Of a stretch of 64,000 nt of DNA, positions 40,420 to 51,399 are shown one piece after another (positions within the stretch are counted from its first letter, which is position 1; every line of letters begins with the position of its first letter). Under the pieces are notes generated by a model. It ran no database searches. It was not told where the DNA came from and saw only the letters and a program-made list of their open reading frames with translations. The DNA comes from Zoogloea sp. (lineage in GTDB: Bacteria; Pseudomonadota; Gammaproteobacteria; Burkholderiales; Rhodocyclaceae). The stretch spans positions 186,001-250,000 of the forward strand of contig NZ_JAOAUU010000058.1 of assembly GCF_030157465.1 (NCBI RefSeq), given 5' to 3'. Position numbers and translations under genes: made by a program.

Positions 40420-43400
40420 TTAGCGCCGCAAATCCAGCGTGAAGGGAAACTCCTTCTCGACCGGGGAAACCTTCAGCTTCACGTCGCCCGGCGTGTGACC
40501 CATCCGGAAGAAGCGGGCCAGACGACGGCTTTCGGCCTCGAAGGCGTTGACCGGGAAGGTCTCGAAGCTGCGCCCGCCGGGGTGGGAAACATGGTATTGG
40601 CAGCCGCCCAGCGAACGGCCGGTCCAGGTGTCCACCAGGTCGAAGACAAGCGGCGCGTGGGGCTTGATGGTCGGATGCAGGCACGATGGCGGCTGCCAGG
40701 CCCGGTAGCGCACGCCGGCGACGAACTCGCCCACGGTGCCGGTAGGCTGCAGCGGAATCGTGCGGCCATTCACGGCCAGCACGAAGCGATCATCCGACAT
40801 GCCGGTCACCTTCACCTGCAGACGCTCGACCGACGAATCGACGAAGCGCACGGTGCCGCCGATGGCGCCCTCCTCGCCCATCACGTGCCAGGGCTCGAGG
40901 GCGCTGCGCAGCTCAACCTGAATGCCGCGCACCGCAAAATCGCCGATCTTCGGGAAGCGGAACTCCATGTGCGGCGCAAACCATTCGGTGTCGAAGGGCA
41001 GACCATGGGCCTGCATGTCCTCCATCACGTCGGAGAAATCCTGCTGCACGAAATGCGGCAGCAGGAAGCGGTCGTGCAGCTCCGTGCCCCAGCGCACCAG
41101 GCGTTCGGGCTGGTAGGCGTTTTCCCAGAAGATCGACATCAGGCCGCGCAGCAGAAGCTGCTGGGACAACGACATGCGCGCATGGGGCGGCATTTCGAAG
41201 GCGCGCAGTTCGAGCAGGCCGAGGCGGCCGGTGGGGCCGTCTGGCGAGTAGAGCTTGTCGATGCAGAACTCGGAGCGGTGGGTGTTGCCGGTCACATCGA
41301 TGAGCAGGTTGCGCAGCAGGCGGTCGATGAGCCAGGGCGGCACGTCCTCGCCGAGCTTGGGAAACTGCCTGAAGGCGGTTTCGATTTCGTACACCGAATC
41401 GTTGCGTGCTTCGTCGATACGCGGTGCCTGGCTGGTCGGGCCGATGAACATGCCCGAGAACAGGTAGGACAGGCTGGGGTGGTTGTGCCAGTACGAAATC
41501 AGGCTGCGCAGCAGATCGGGCCGGCGCAGGAAGGGTGAATCGGAGGGCGTGGCGCCGCCGAGCACGAAGTGGTTGCCACCGCCGGTGCCGGTGTGGCGGC
41601 CGTCGACCATGAACTTCTCGGAGGTGAGGCGCGAGAAGTGGGCCGCGTCGTAAAGGTGGGTGGTGCGCTCGACGAGTTCTTCCCAGTTGCTGGCCGGATG
41701 GATGTTCACCTCGATCACGCCGGGGTCGGGGGTGATGCGGAAGTGGGTCAGGCGCGGGTCGGACGGCGGCTCGTAGCCTTCCAGCACCACCGGGGTGCCG
41801 AGATCTTCGGCCGTGGCTTCGATGGCGGTGACCAGCTCGAGGTATTTCTCGAGGCTGGACAGCGGTGGCATGAAGACGTGCAGGGTGCCGTTGCGCGGCT
41901 CGACGCACATGGCGGTGCGCACGATCCAGTCGGCCGATTCGAACTTGCCCGGCGTCTTGTCGGTGGGGCTGAGCTTTTCGGCGGCCTTGGCCGCCTTGAG
42001 GGCCGCGGCGGCGCGGGCGGCAGCCGACGAGCCGAAGCCGGGTTCGTCATCGCGAAGGGCGTTGAGCACGGCCGTCTGGCCGCCCGGGAGCTGGCGCCGG
42101 ATGGCCTTGTACTCGGGCAGCGGCGGGAATGACTGGTGGTTGTCCGGCGGATTCACATACGGGTAGCTGCCCTTCTCGACCCACGGCTGGGAATCCAGCG
42201 GCAGGCGGTAGCCCAGCGGCGAATCGCCGGGGATCAGGTAGCAACGTTCGTCGCGCAGGAACCACGGCCCGGTCTGCCAGGCGCCGGTGTAGGGGCTGAT
42301 GGAAACCGGCAACACGTAGCCAACCGGATTGGGCAGGCCGTATTCATACACGCGGCGGATGCGGTCGCGCTCGAGCGGATCGTCGAGGCGGGCATCGAAG
42401 GGGTCCACGTTGCCCGGCAGGCGACGCTCGCGCCACAGGTAATAGAAGGCGTCTTCATAGGCCGGGAACACGCGGCGCTGGTCCACGCCAAGCCGCGAGG
42501 CCACGCCGGCGAGGAAGGTGTGGGCCATGTCGACCTTGACCGGGCCGGGGGTGGAGGCGTCGCCGATGAGGGCGCGATTCATCCACACCGGCTCGCCATC
42601 CTTGCGCCAGAAGCAGGTGAGCGACCAGCGCGGCAGCTGCTCGCCGGGATACCACTTGCCCTGCCCGAAATGGGCGAGGCCTTGCGGGGCGTACTTGTCG
42701 CGCAGGCGGTGGTACAGATCCTCGGCGCGGATGCGCTTGTTGGGGCCCATGGCCTCGGTGTTCCATTCGGCGCCGTCGGGGTCGTCGACCGACACGAAGG
42801 TGGGCTCGCCGCCCATCGTGAGGCGCATGTCGTGGGCTTCGAGATCCACGTCGATGCGGTGGCCCAGGGCTTCGATCGCGGCCCACTGTTCCTCGGTGTA
42901 GGGCTTGGTTACCCGCGGCGTTTCCTTGACGCGGGTGACTTTCATGTGGTGCTCGAACTCGCACTCGCATTCGCCGATCAGGCCCGAGATGGGCGCGGCG
43001 GACGAGGGGTCGGGCGAGCAGGCCAGAGGAATGTGGCCTTCGCCGGCGAAGAGGCCGGAGGTCGGGTCGAGGCCGACCCAGCCGGCGCCGGGCAGGTAAA
43101 CCTCGGTCCAGGCGTGCAGGTCGGTGAAGTCCACTTCGGTGCCGGACGGGCCGTCGAGCGCCTTCACGTCGGCCTTGAGCTGAATGAGGTAGCCCGACAC
43201 GAAGCGCGCCGCCAGACCCAGGTGACGCAGCAGCTGAACCAGCAGCCAGGCCGAGTCGCGGCACGAACCGGTGCGCTTGGTGAGGGTTTCTTCCGGCGTC
43301 TGCACGCCCGGCTCCATGCGGATCACGTAGCCGATGTGCTTTTGCAGATCGGCATTGAGCTTGACCAGGAAGTCGACGTTGCGCAGCTTCTCGCGGGAGA

Positions 43401-43800
43401 TGGTCGCAAGATAGGCCTTGAGCAGCGGCGTGGCCTCTTCCTTGAGCAGGAAGGGCGCGAGCTCGTGGCGGAGGGCGCCGGCGTACTCGAAGGGAAAGTT
43501 CTCGGCCTCGGGCTCGAGAAAGAAATCGAAGGGGTTGATGACCGACATTTCGGCAACCAGATCCACTTCGACGCTGAACGCGGTGACTTCGTCCGGGAAG
43601 ACCAGCCGGGCGAGGTAGTTGCCCTGTGGGTCCTGCTGCCAGTTGATGAAGTGCGGCTCGGGCAGCACGCGCAGCGAGTAGGACAGAATGCGCGTACGGC
43701 TGTGAGGCGCCGGGCGCAGGCGCACCACCTGCGGGCCCAGGGCTACCGGGCGGTCGTAGGTGTAGGCGGTCAGGTGATTGAGGGCGACATGGATTGTCAC
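40420..43800 (-). CDS. transglutaminase-like / DUF2126 protein (GTG start)
   Basis: N-term 'LNHLTAYTYDRPVALGPQVVRLRPAPHSRT', 'RTGSCRDSAWLLVQLLRHLGLAARFVSGYLIQL', 'DLHAWTEVYLPGAGWVGLDPTSGL'; long C-terminal 'GGEPTFVSVDDPDGAEWNTEA' DUF2126-type region. Confidence 0.92.
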   Translation of the reverse strand: MTIHVALNHLTAYTYDRPVALGPQVVRLRPAPHSRTRILSYSLRVLPEPHFINWQQDPQGNYLARLVFPDEVTAFSVEVDLVAEMSVINPFDFFLEPEAENFPFEYAGALRHELAPFLLKEEATPLLKAYLATISREKLRNVDFLVKLNADLQKHIGYVIRMEPGVQTPEETLTKRTGSCRDSAWLLVQLLRHLGLAARFVSGYLIQLKADVKALDGPSGTEVDFTDLHAWTEVYLPGAGWVGLDPTSGLFAGEGHIPLACSPDPSSAAPISGLIGECECEFEHHMKVTRVKETPRVTKPYTEEQWAAIEALGHRIDVDLEAHDMRLTMGGEPTFVSVDDPDGAEWNTEAMGPNKRIRAEDLYHRLRDKYAPQGLAHFGQGKWYPGEQLPRWSLTCFWRKDGEPVWMNRALIGDASTPGPVKVDMAHTFLAGVASRLGVDQRRVFPAYEDAFYYLWRERRLPGNVDPFDARLDDPLERDRIRRVYEYGLPNPVGYVLPVSISPYTGAWQTGPWFLRDERCYLIPGDSPLGYRLPLDSQPWVEKGSYPYVNPPDNHQSFPPLPEYKAIRRQLPGGQTAVLNALRDDEPGFGSSAAARAAAALKAAKAAEKLSPTDKTPGKFESADWIVRTAMCVEPRNGTLHVFMPPLSSLEKYLELVTAIEATAEDLGTPVVLEGYEPPSDPRLTHFRITPDPGVIEVNIHPASNWEELVERTTHLYDAAHFSRLTSEKFMVDGRHTGTGGGNHFVLGGATPSDSPFLRRPDLLRSLISYWHNHPSLSYLFSGMFIGPTSQAPRIDEARNDSVYEIETAFRQFPKLGEDVPPWLIDRLLRNLLIDVTGNTHRSEFCIDKLYSPDGPTGRLGLLELRAFEMPPHARMSLSQQLLLRGLMSIFWENAYQPERLVRWGTELHDRFLLPHFVQQDFSDVMEDMQAHGLPFDTEWFAPHMEFRFPKIGDFAVRGIQVELRSALEPWHVMGEEGAIGGTVRFVDSSVERLQVKVTGMSDDRFVLAVNGRTIPLQPTGTVGEFVAGVRYRAWQPPSCLHPTIKPHAPLVFDLVDTWTGRSLGGCQYHVSHPGGRSFETFPVNAFEAESRRLARFFRMGHTPGDVKLKVSPVEKEFPFTLDLRR

Positions 43801-43849
43801 GGGAGACTCCGTTCTCGGGGCTGCGGGTTTCAGGCTTGCTGAAAGCTAT

Positions 43850-43865
43850 AGCAATATTTATGCCA
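43850..43865 (-). promoter_or_regulatory. putative sigma-54 (-24/-12) promoter for the transglutaminase cluster
   Basis: Minus strand TGGCATAAATATTGCT: GG-N10-GC, consensus TGGCACG-N4-TTGCW. Confidence 0.7.
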
Positions 43866-43992
43866 TTCATCCCGCACAGCTCATAGAACGTTTGAATGCA
43901 AATCCAGGGCCCTGGCGCACCGCAAGAACGGGGTTTCAGCGCCCCAAACCGCCGCCACGCACCGTTCATGCACCAAGTCGAGGACTCATGAC

Positions 43993-44009
43993 CGCACCAT
44001 TTCGGTGCG
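43993..44009. promoter_or_regulatory. putative NtrC binding site
   Basis: CGCACCATTTCGGTGCG, 14/17 to TGCACCAWWWTGGTGCA, about 160 bp upstream of the predicted sigma-54 start. Confidence 0.55.
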
Positions 44010-44261
44010 CAAACGATCTCAAGCACCACTTCCGCGCCCGCTCCGCCGAAACACCTCCGATCACGGAAGCGCCGGTTTACCTGCGTGGCGAAGAACAATC
44101 TGGCAGAAATATGTAAATTGATGAAACAAACAAAATCGCGCGTGAAGTAAGCCCGCAAGCGCCGCAGCGCTCACACGGATCATCCGGGTCCGCCGGTGCC
44201 AACCCGCACCCTGGAACACTAATGGCCCCAATGAAGGGCCACACCCCCCGGAGACTTATTG

Positions 44262-46190
44262 ATGCGCCAGACACCTTTGCGACCGGCCCTGGGCCGCGCG
44301 CTGAAACTGGCCGGAAGCGCCCTGCTTCTGACCAGCGCCCTCCCCGCCCTTGCCCAGATCACGCCGAAGCCGCCCGAATCGCTGGCCGGCGTCAGCCGTC
44401 CGGAGCCGTCCAACCTGCGTGACTTCGTTGCCAACCGGACTCTCGCCACCGCGCTCGGCAAGGCCTTGTTCTGGGACATGCAGATGGGCAGCGACGGCGC
44501 CACCGCCTGCGCGTCGTGCCACTTCCATGCCGGCGCCGACAGCCGCTCGAAGAATCAGCTCTCGCCGGGCCTCAACCGCAGCCCGAACGCCGACACCAGC
44601 TTCCAGGCCGGCGGCCCCAACACCCAGCTGAAGGCCTCCGACTTCCCCTTCCACCAGTTCGCCAATCCGGACGATCGCAACTCGGCGATGACCCGCAACG
44701 TGAACGACGTGGTGGGCTCCCAGGGCGTGTTCCGCGAGCAGTTCAGCGCCGTTGTCAGCGGTCAGCGGGCCGAGGCGCGCCAGCTCACCTGGGACGCCAT
44801 CTTCAACGTGGACGGCCAGGTCACCCGCCAGGTCACGCCGCGCAACAGCCCCAGCGTGATCAACGCGGTGTTCAACCTGCGCAACTTCTGGGATGGCCGC
44901 GCCCAGACAATCTTCAACGGCGTCAATCCCTGGGGCAAGCGCGATGGCTCGGCGCGGGTGTACAAGAACGTGTCCACCCTCAACCTGCTGGGCGGCACCT
45001 CCACCAAGGTCACCCCGGTGTCGGTCGAGATCGACAACGCCAGCCTCGCCTCGCAGGCTTCCGGGCCGCCCCTGAGCGCCGCCGAGATGTCGGCGGCCGG
45101 GCGCGGCTTCCCCGACATCGGTCGCAAGATGCTCAGCCTGCGCCCCCTCGCCGGCCAGCAGGTGGCCAGCGACGACAGCCTGCTCGCCAGCTATCGCGCC
45201 GGCTCGGGCGACGGCCTGTCCTCCGCCAACTATGCCGAGCTGATCAAGACGGCCTTCCGTCCCGAGTGGTGGAACGGCAAGCAGTCCGTCACGGTGAATG
45301 GCAAGACCTACAGCCAGATGGAGGCCAACTTCAGCCTCTTCATGGGCCTCGCCATCCAGCTCTATGAAACCACCCTGGTTTCCGATCGCAGCCCCTTCGA
45401 CCGCTATGTCGAAGGCAGCAGCAGCGCCATGACCCCCCAGCAGGCCATGGGCATGGGGCTGTTCTGGGGCAAGGGCAAGTGCGTCAACTGCCACGGCGGC
45501 GCCGAGTTCACCAACGCCAGCATCCGCCGCCGCCTGATTACCGACCGCATGAGCAGCATGCTGATGGGCGACAACAACCGTGCGGTGTACGACGAGGGTT
45601 TCTACAACATCTCGGTCACCCCGACCACCGAAGACCTGGGCGTGGGCGCCAACGATCCGTTCGGCAATCCGCTTTCGTTCAGCGGCGTGGCCAAGCAATC
45701 GCTGCTCAAGTTCAATTACCTGGAAAAAGCCCTCGCCAATGTGCTTGTGACCCCGCTGTCGCGCATCGCCGTCGGCGGCGCCTTCAAGACCCCCGGCCTG
45801 CGTAACGTGGAGCTGACCGCCCCGTATTTCCACAACGGTGGCGTGGCAACGCTCGAGCAGGTGGTCGAGTTCTACAACCGCGGCGGCAACTTTGCCTACG
45901 CCAACCGCACCAACCTGGATGCCGACATCCAGCCCCTCAGCCTCTCCGCCACCGAGAAGGCGGCCTTGGTGGCCTTCCTGCGCGCCCTGACCGACGAGCG
46001 GGTACGCACCCACGCGGCGCCTTTCGACCACCCGCAACTGTTCATCGCCAACGGCCACACGGGCACCAGCTCCGCCGTCACCGGCGACGGCAGCGGCCGG
46101 GCGGCCACCGAATGGCTCAACCTCGGGGCGGTGGGGCGTGGCGGTTACAGCGCCAGCAGCATCCCGGCGAACTTCCTCGGCCAGAAGTAA
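44262..46190 (+). CDS. di-heme cytochrome c peroxidase / MauG-family protein
   Basis: Signal peptide, heme motifs CASCH and CVNCH, 'FKTPGLRNVELTAPYFHNGGVATLEQVVEFYNRGG'. Confidence 0.9.
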   Translation: MRQTPLRPALGRALKLAGSALLLTSALPALAQITPKPPESLAGVSRPEPSNLRDFVANRTLATALGKALFWDMQMGSDGATACASCHFHAGADSRSKNQLSPGLNRSPNADTSFQAGGPNTQLKASDFPFHQFANPDDRNSAMTRNVNDVVGSQGVFREQFSAVVSGQRAEARQLTWDAIFNVDGQVTRQVTPRNSPSVINAVFNLRNFWDGRAQTIFNGVNPWGKRDGSARVYKNVSTLNLLGGTSTKVTPVSVEIDNASLASQASGPPLSAAEMSAAGRGFPDIGRKMLSLRPLAGQQVASDDSLLASYRAGSGDGLSSANYAELIKTAFRPEWWNGKQSVTVNGKTYSQMEANFSLFMGLAIQLYETTLVSDRSPFDRYVEGSSSAMTPQQAMGMGLFWGKGKCVNCHGGAEFTNASIRRRLITDRMSSMLMGDNNRAVYDEGFYNISVTPTTEDLGVGANDPFGNPLSFSGVAKQSLLKFNYLEKALANVLVTPLSRIAVGGAFKTPGLRNVELTAPYFHNGGVATLEQVVEFYNRGGNFAYANRTNLDADIQPLSLSATEKAALVAFLRALTDERVRTHAAPFDHPQLFIANGHTGTSSAVTGDGSGRAATEWLNLGAVGRGGYSASSIPANFLGQK

Positions 46191-46211
46191 TTCCGCGCAT
46201 GTCGATGTGAA

Positions 46212-46245
46212 AAGGGCCGTCCCTCGGGGCGGCCCTTGTGTTTTT
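46212..46245 (+). terminator. rho-independent terminator
   Basis: AAGGGCCGtCCC-tcg-GGGCGGCCCTT followed by gtgTTTTT. Confidence 0.8.
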
Positions 46246-46259
46246 CAGGCGCCGGCGCG

Positions 46260-47912
46260 TCAGGATTTTTCCTGCGCTTCGCGCATTGCGCGCTTGTTGA
46301 GCTTGCCAACGCTGGTGCGGGCCAGGCCTTCGACGAACTGCACCTGCAGCAGCACGCCGTAGCGGGACACGCCGGTGGATTCAATCAGGCGGGCGGCGAA
46401 GTTGCGGATCTCATGCTCGGTGACCTGTCCGACGCTGGCCGGCTTGAGGGTGACCTTCGCCAGCGGGCGCTCGCCCCATTTTTCGTCGGGCACGCCGATC
46501 ACCGCCACCTCGGCCACCGCCGGGTGCCGGGCCACCACGTCCTCGATCTGCAGCGACGATGTCCATTCCCCGCCGGTCTTGATCACGTCCTTGATGCGGT
46601 CGGTGATCTGCAGGTAGCCGGCCGCGTCGATGTGGCCGATGTCGCCGGTGTGGAGCAGGCCGCCCTGCCACAACCCGGCCGACGCCTCGGCGTCGTGGAG
46701 ATAGCCCTGGGTGAGCCAGGGGCTGCGCACCACCACCTCGCCCACCGAACAGCCATCGCGGGGCAGTTCGGCCAGGTTCTCGTCGACCACCCGCAGGTCC
46801 ACCAGCGGCATCGGGATGCCGGTCTTGGCGCGCAGCGCCGCCTGCTCCTCGGGCGAGGCCGCCAGCGCGGCGCCGGAAAGCTGGGCCAGGCTGAGAATGG
46901 GGCAGGTTTCGGACATGCCGTAGCCGGTAAAGGCGTCGATGCCCCGCGCCATGGCGGCGCGCGCCTGGGCCTGGGAGAGCGCCGAGCCGCCGATGATGAG
47001 CTTCCAGCGGGACAGGTCGATGACCTTGGACAGCGGATGGACCAGCAGCATGTGCAGGATGGTCGGCACACAGTGGGAGAAGGTCACGCCTTCATCGCGC
47101 ACCAGTTTGAGCAGGGTTTCCGGCACGTAGCGGCCGGGGTACACCTGCTTCAGGCCGAGCATCGTCGCCACGTAGGGCAGGCCCCAGGCGTGCACGTGGA
47201 ACATCGGGGTGATCGGCATGTAGACGTCCTCCCGGTGCAGGCGCCCCTGGACCGGCGCGTTGCCGAGGGCCGCCGCCGTCGCCAGGGTGTGCAGCACGAG
47301 CTGACGATGGCTGAAATACACGCCCTTGGGCAGACCGGTGGTGCCGGTGGTGTAAAAGGTGGTGGCCTTGGCGTTTTCGTCGAAATCGGGAAACGCGTAG
47401 TCGGGCGAGGCCGCGGCCAGCAGCGCCTCGTATTCACCGTCGAAATCCACCGGCGGCGGGCCCTCGGCCGGGGCGTCCTCGATCAGCACGAAGCGGCGCA
47501 CCGTTTCAAGCTTGCCGGCAATGGCGGCGATGATCGGCCAGAACTCGGCATTCACCAGCACCACGTCGGCGCGGGCATGGTTGAGGGTATAGAGGATCTG
47601 CTCCGGGCTGAGGCGCACATTCACCGTTTGCAGGATGGCGCCCATCATCGGCACCGCAAAAAAGCATTCGAGGTAGCGGTGGCTGTCCCAGTCCATCATC
47701 GCCACCGTTTCACCGGCCTCCACGCCCAGCCCGGCCAGCGCACTGGCCAGCCTGCCGATACGCTCGCGGAGCACCCGGTAGGTGTGGCGTCGCCCGCCCA
47801 TGTAGGTGATTTCCTGCTCCGGCGCGATGGCCAGCGGTGTGTGCAGGAGCTGCTTGATCAGGAGCGGGTAGGCGTAGGCCTCCGGCGTGTGTTCGATCAG
47901 CTTGACGGGCAT
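46260..47912 (-). CDS. AMP-dependent fatty acid--CoA ligase (medium-chain / DmdB-like)
   Basis: 'ATTFYTTGTTGLPKGVYFSHRQLVLHT' P-loop, 'GYGMSETCPILSLAQL', 'HTGDIGHIDAAGYLQITDRIKDVIKTGGEWTSS'. Confidence 0.93.
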   Translation of the reverse strand: MPVKLIEHTPEAYAYPLLIKQLLHTPLAIAPEQEITYMGGRRHTYRVLRERIGRLASALAGLGVEAGETVAMMDWDSHRYLECFFAVPMMGAILQTVNVRLSPEQILYTLNHARADVVLVNAEFWPIIAAIAGKLETVRRFVLIEDAPAEGPPPVDFDGEYEALLAAASPDYAFPDFDENAKATTFYTTGTTGLPKGVYFSHRQLVLHTLATAAALGNAPVQGRLHREDVYMPITPMFHVHAWGLPYVATMLGLKQVYPGRYVPETLLKLVRDEGVTFSHCVPTILHMLLVHPLSKVIDLSRWKLIIGGSALSQAQARAAMARGIDAFTGYGMSETCPILSLAQLSGAALAASPEEQAALRAKTGIPMPLVDLRVVDENLAELPRDGCSVGEVVVRSPWLTQGYLHDAEASAGLWQGGLLHTGDIGHIDAAGYLQITDRIKDVIKTGGEWTSSLQIEDVVARHPAVAEVAVIGVPDEKWGERPLAKVTLKPASVGQVTEHEIRNFAARLIESTGVSRYGVLLQVQFVEGLARTSVGKLNKRAMREAQEKS

Positions 47913-48046
47913 GGAGAGGCCCTCCCTTTGTTATCGTTTTGTGAAGGGCGATCAGCTTAACAGGGCGGCCCGCCTGCCGGACACCGCGACGTACACGGCC
48001 AGAGGCCGCCCGTGGCGGCCTCTGGCGACACCGGATCACTATGGGT

Positions 48047-48934
48047 TCAGGCCGTGGTGCTGGCCCCGGTAAACCACGCCAGCCTGGCGGCCAGGCTCAC
48101 CACTTCGCCAATGATCAGCAGGGCGGGCGGATGGATGCCGGCCGCCGCGGCGATTTCGGGCAGGGTTTCGAGGGTGCCGGTCACCACCCGCTGGCTCGGC
48201 AGCGTGCCGTTTTCGACGAGTGCCGCCGGGGTGTCTGCGCCGCGGCCGTGGCGGATCATGGCCTCGCAATGGGATTGCAACATGCCGACGCCCATGTAGA
48301 TCACCGCGGTCTGGTGCGGCCGGGCGAGGGCCGTCCAGTCGAGCGCGGATTCGCCGGCGCGGCGGTGGCCGGTGGCAAACACCACCGACTGGGCGTAATC
48401 CCGGTGGGTGAGCGGAATGCCGGCATAGGCGCCGGCCCCGCAGGCCGCGGTGATGCCGGGCACCACTTCAAACGGAATGCCGGCCGCCAGCAGTTCTTCG
48501 AGTTCCTCGCCACCACGGCCGAAGATGAAGGGGTCGCCCCCCTTGAGGCGCACCACCTGCCGGCCTTCACGGGCAAGGCGCACCAGCAGCTGGTTGATCT
48601 CCTCCTGGGGCACCGTGTGATGGCCGGATTCCTTGCCCACGTAGATGCGCTCGGCGGCCGGATTGACCAGCGCGAGCACCCCTTCACTGACCAGGTGGTC
48701 GAGCACCAGCACGTCGGCCCGGGACAGCAGGCGCGCGGCGCGCAGCGTCAGCAGCTCCGGGTCGCCGGGGCCGGCCCCCACAAGGGCAACCCGGCCGGTG
48801 GCAGCGGCACCCGACAGCGCCGGGCGGGCCACATCGGGCACGCTGCCCCGGTGAGCACCGATCAACTGGTCCAGGAAGGCGCGCAAGGCGCCGGCGGCAG
48901 GCATTTCAAGAGCGACAGAGACGGGCGGCGGCAT
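48047..48934 (-). CDS. cobA: uroporphyrinogen-III C-methyltransferase (SUMT, NirE/CobA)
   Basis: '[34 protein letters not shown]', '[23 protein letters not shown]', '[32 protein letters not shown]'; divergent from nirS. Confidence 0.93.
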   Translation of the reverse strand: MPPPVSVALEMPAAGALRAFLDQLIGAHRGSVPDVARPALSGAAATGRVALVGAGPGDPELLTLRAARLLSRADVLVLDHLVSEGVLALVNPAAERIYVGKESGHHTVPQEEINQLLVRLAREGRQVVRLKGGDPFIFGRGGEELEELLAAGIPFEVVPGITAACGAGAYAGIPLTHRDYAQSVVFATGHRRAGESALDWTALARPHQTAVIYMGVGMLQSHCEAMIRHGRGADTPAALVENGTLPSQRVVTGTLETLPEIAAAAGIHPPALLIIGEVVSLAARLAWFTGASTTA

Positions 48935-48992
48935 GGCGGGAGATCCGGAATCATGACGGCCGAAATCTAACAGTCGTATCGCGTTTTCGAAC

Positions 48993-49006
48993 TTGACCCC
49001 TGTCAA
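48993..49006. promoter_or_regulatory. putative FNR/DNR-family binding site upstream of nirS
   Basis: TTGAC-CCCT-GTCAA, dyad-symmetric FNR/CRP-superfamily box, ends 83 bp before the nirS ATG. Confidence 0.75.
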
Positions 49007-49044
49007 GGAAGGGTAATGGCTGCCGGGCGCACTCTTCGCCGTAA

Positions 49045-50820
<1,776 letters not shown>

Positions 50821-50887
50821 TCGTCGCTGACCGCTGCCGTCAGGCCCTGTGCCTGCCGGCAGCTTTCTGCTTGAAAAGGAGAAAACC

Positions 50888-51205
50888 ATGAAATATTCGA
50901 TGATTCTCGCCGCCCTGCTCGCCACCGCCGCCAGCGGCAGCGCCCTCGCCGCCGACCCGGCCGCCGCCGCCCAGAAGGCCGGCTGCATGGCCTGTCACGC
51001 GATGGACAAGAAGCTCGTCGGCCCGGCCTTCAAGGACATCGCCGCCAAGTACAAGGGCCAGGGCGACGCCGTGGCCAAGCTCAGCGACAAGGTTCGCAAG
51101 GGCGGCTCCGGCGTGTGGGGCCCGATCCCGATGTCGCCCAACCCCGTCGAAAAGATCAGCGACGGCGACCTGAAGGATGTCGTGAGCTGGATTCTGAAGG
51201 GCTGA
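50888..51205 (+). CDS. nirM: cytochrome c551
   Basis: Signal peptide, 'KAGCMACHAMDKKLVGPAFKDIAAKYKG', 'GPIPMSPNP'. Confidence 0.92.
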   Translation: MKYSMILAALLATAASGSALAADPAAAAQKAGCMACHAMDKKLVGPAFKDIAAKYKGQGDAVAKLSDKVRKGGSGVWGPIPMSPNPVEKISDGDLKDVVSWILKG

Positions 51206-51228
51206 AAAGAGCGCGGATCAAGGTAGCT

Positions 51229-51254
51229 GCAGGGGCGACTTCGGTCGCCCCTGC
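51229..51254 (+). other. GC-rich UUCG-tetraloop hairpin downstream of nirM
   Basis: GCAGGGGCGAC-TTCG-GTCGCCCCTGC, perfect 11 bp stem; no U tract. Confidence 0.75.
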
Positions 51255-51331
51255 GCGCATTCAATCACAGGCAAGCCGTTGATCAGCGTCCGCGGGTGGC
51301 TGACGCCGCCCCCACAAGTCGCCCGGCATTC

Positions 51332-51345
51332 TTGACACCCATCAA
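51332..51345. promoter_or_regulatory. putative FNR/DNR-family site upstream of nirC
   Basis: TTGAC-ACCC-ATCAA, about 55 bp before the nirC start. Confidence 0.7.
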
Positions 51346-51399
51346 TGCCCGCGCCGGCAGGCCGACCTACTGTGTCGGCGTTGCCTGAAGGAGTTCGTG

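Noticed and set aside
42136-43842. 568 aa plus-strand ORF
   Set aside because: Antisense to the DUF2126/transglutaminase gene; shadow ORF.
44118-44131. TTGATGAAACAAAC as FNR box before the di-heme peroxidase
   Set aside because: Only the left half matches TTGAT-N4-ATCAA; right half is poor.
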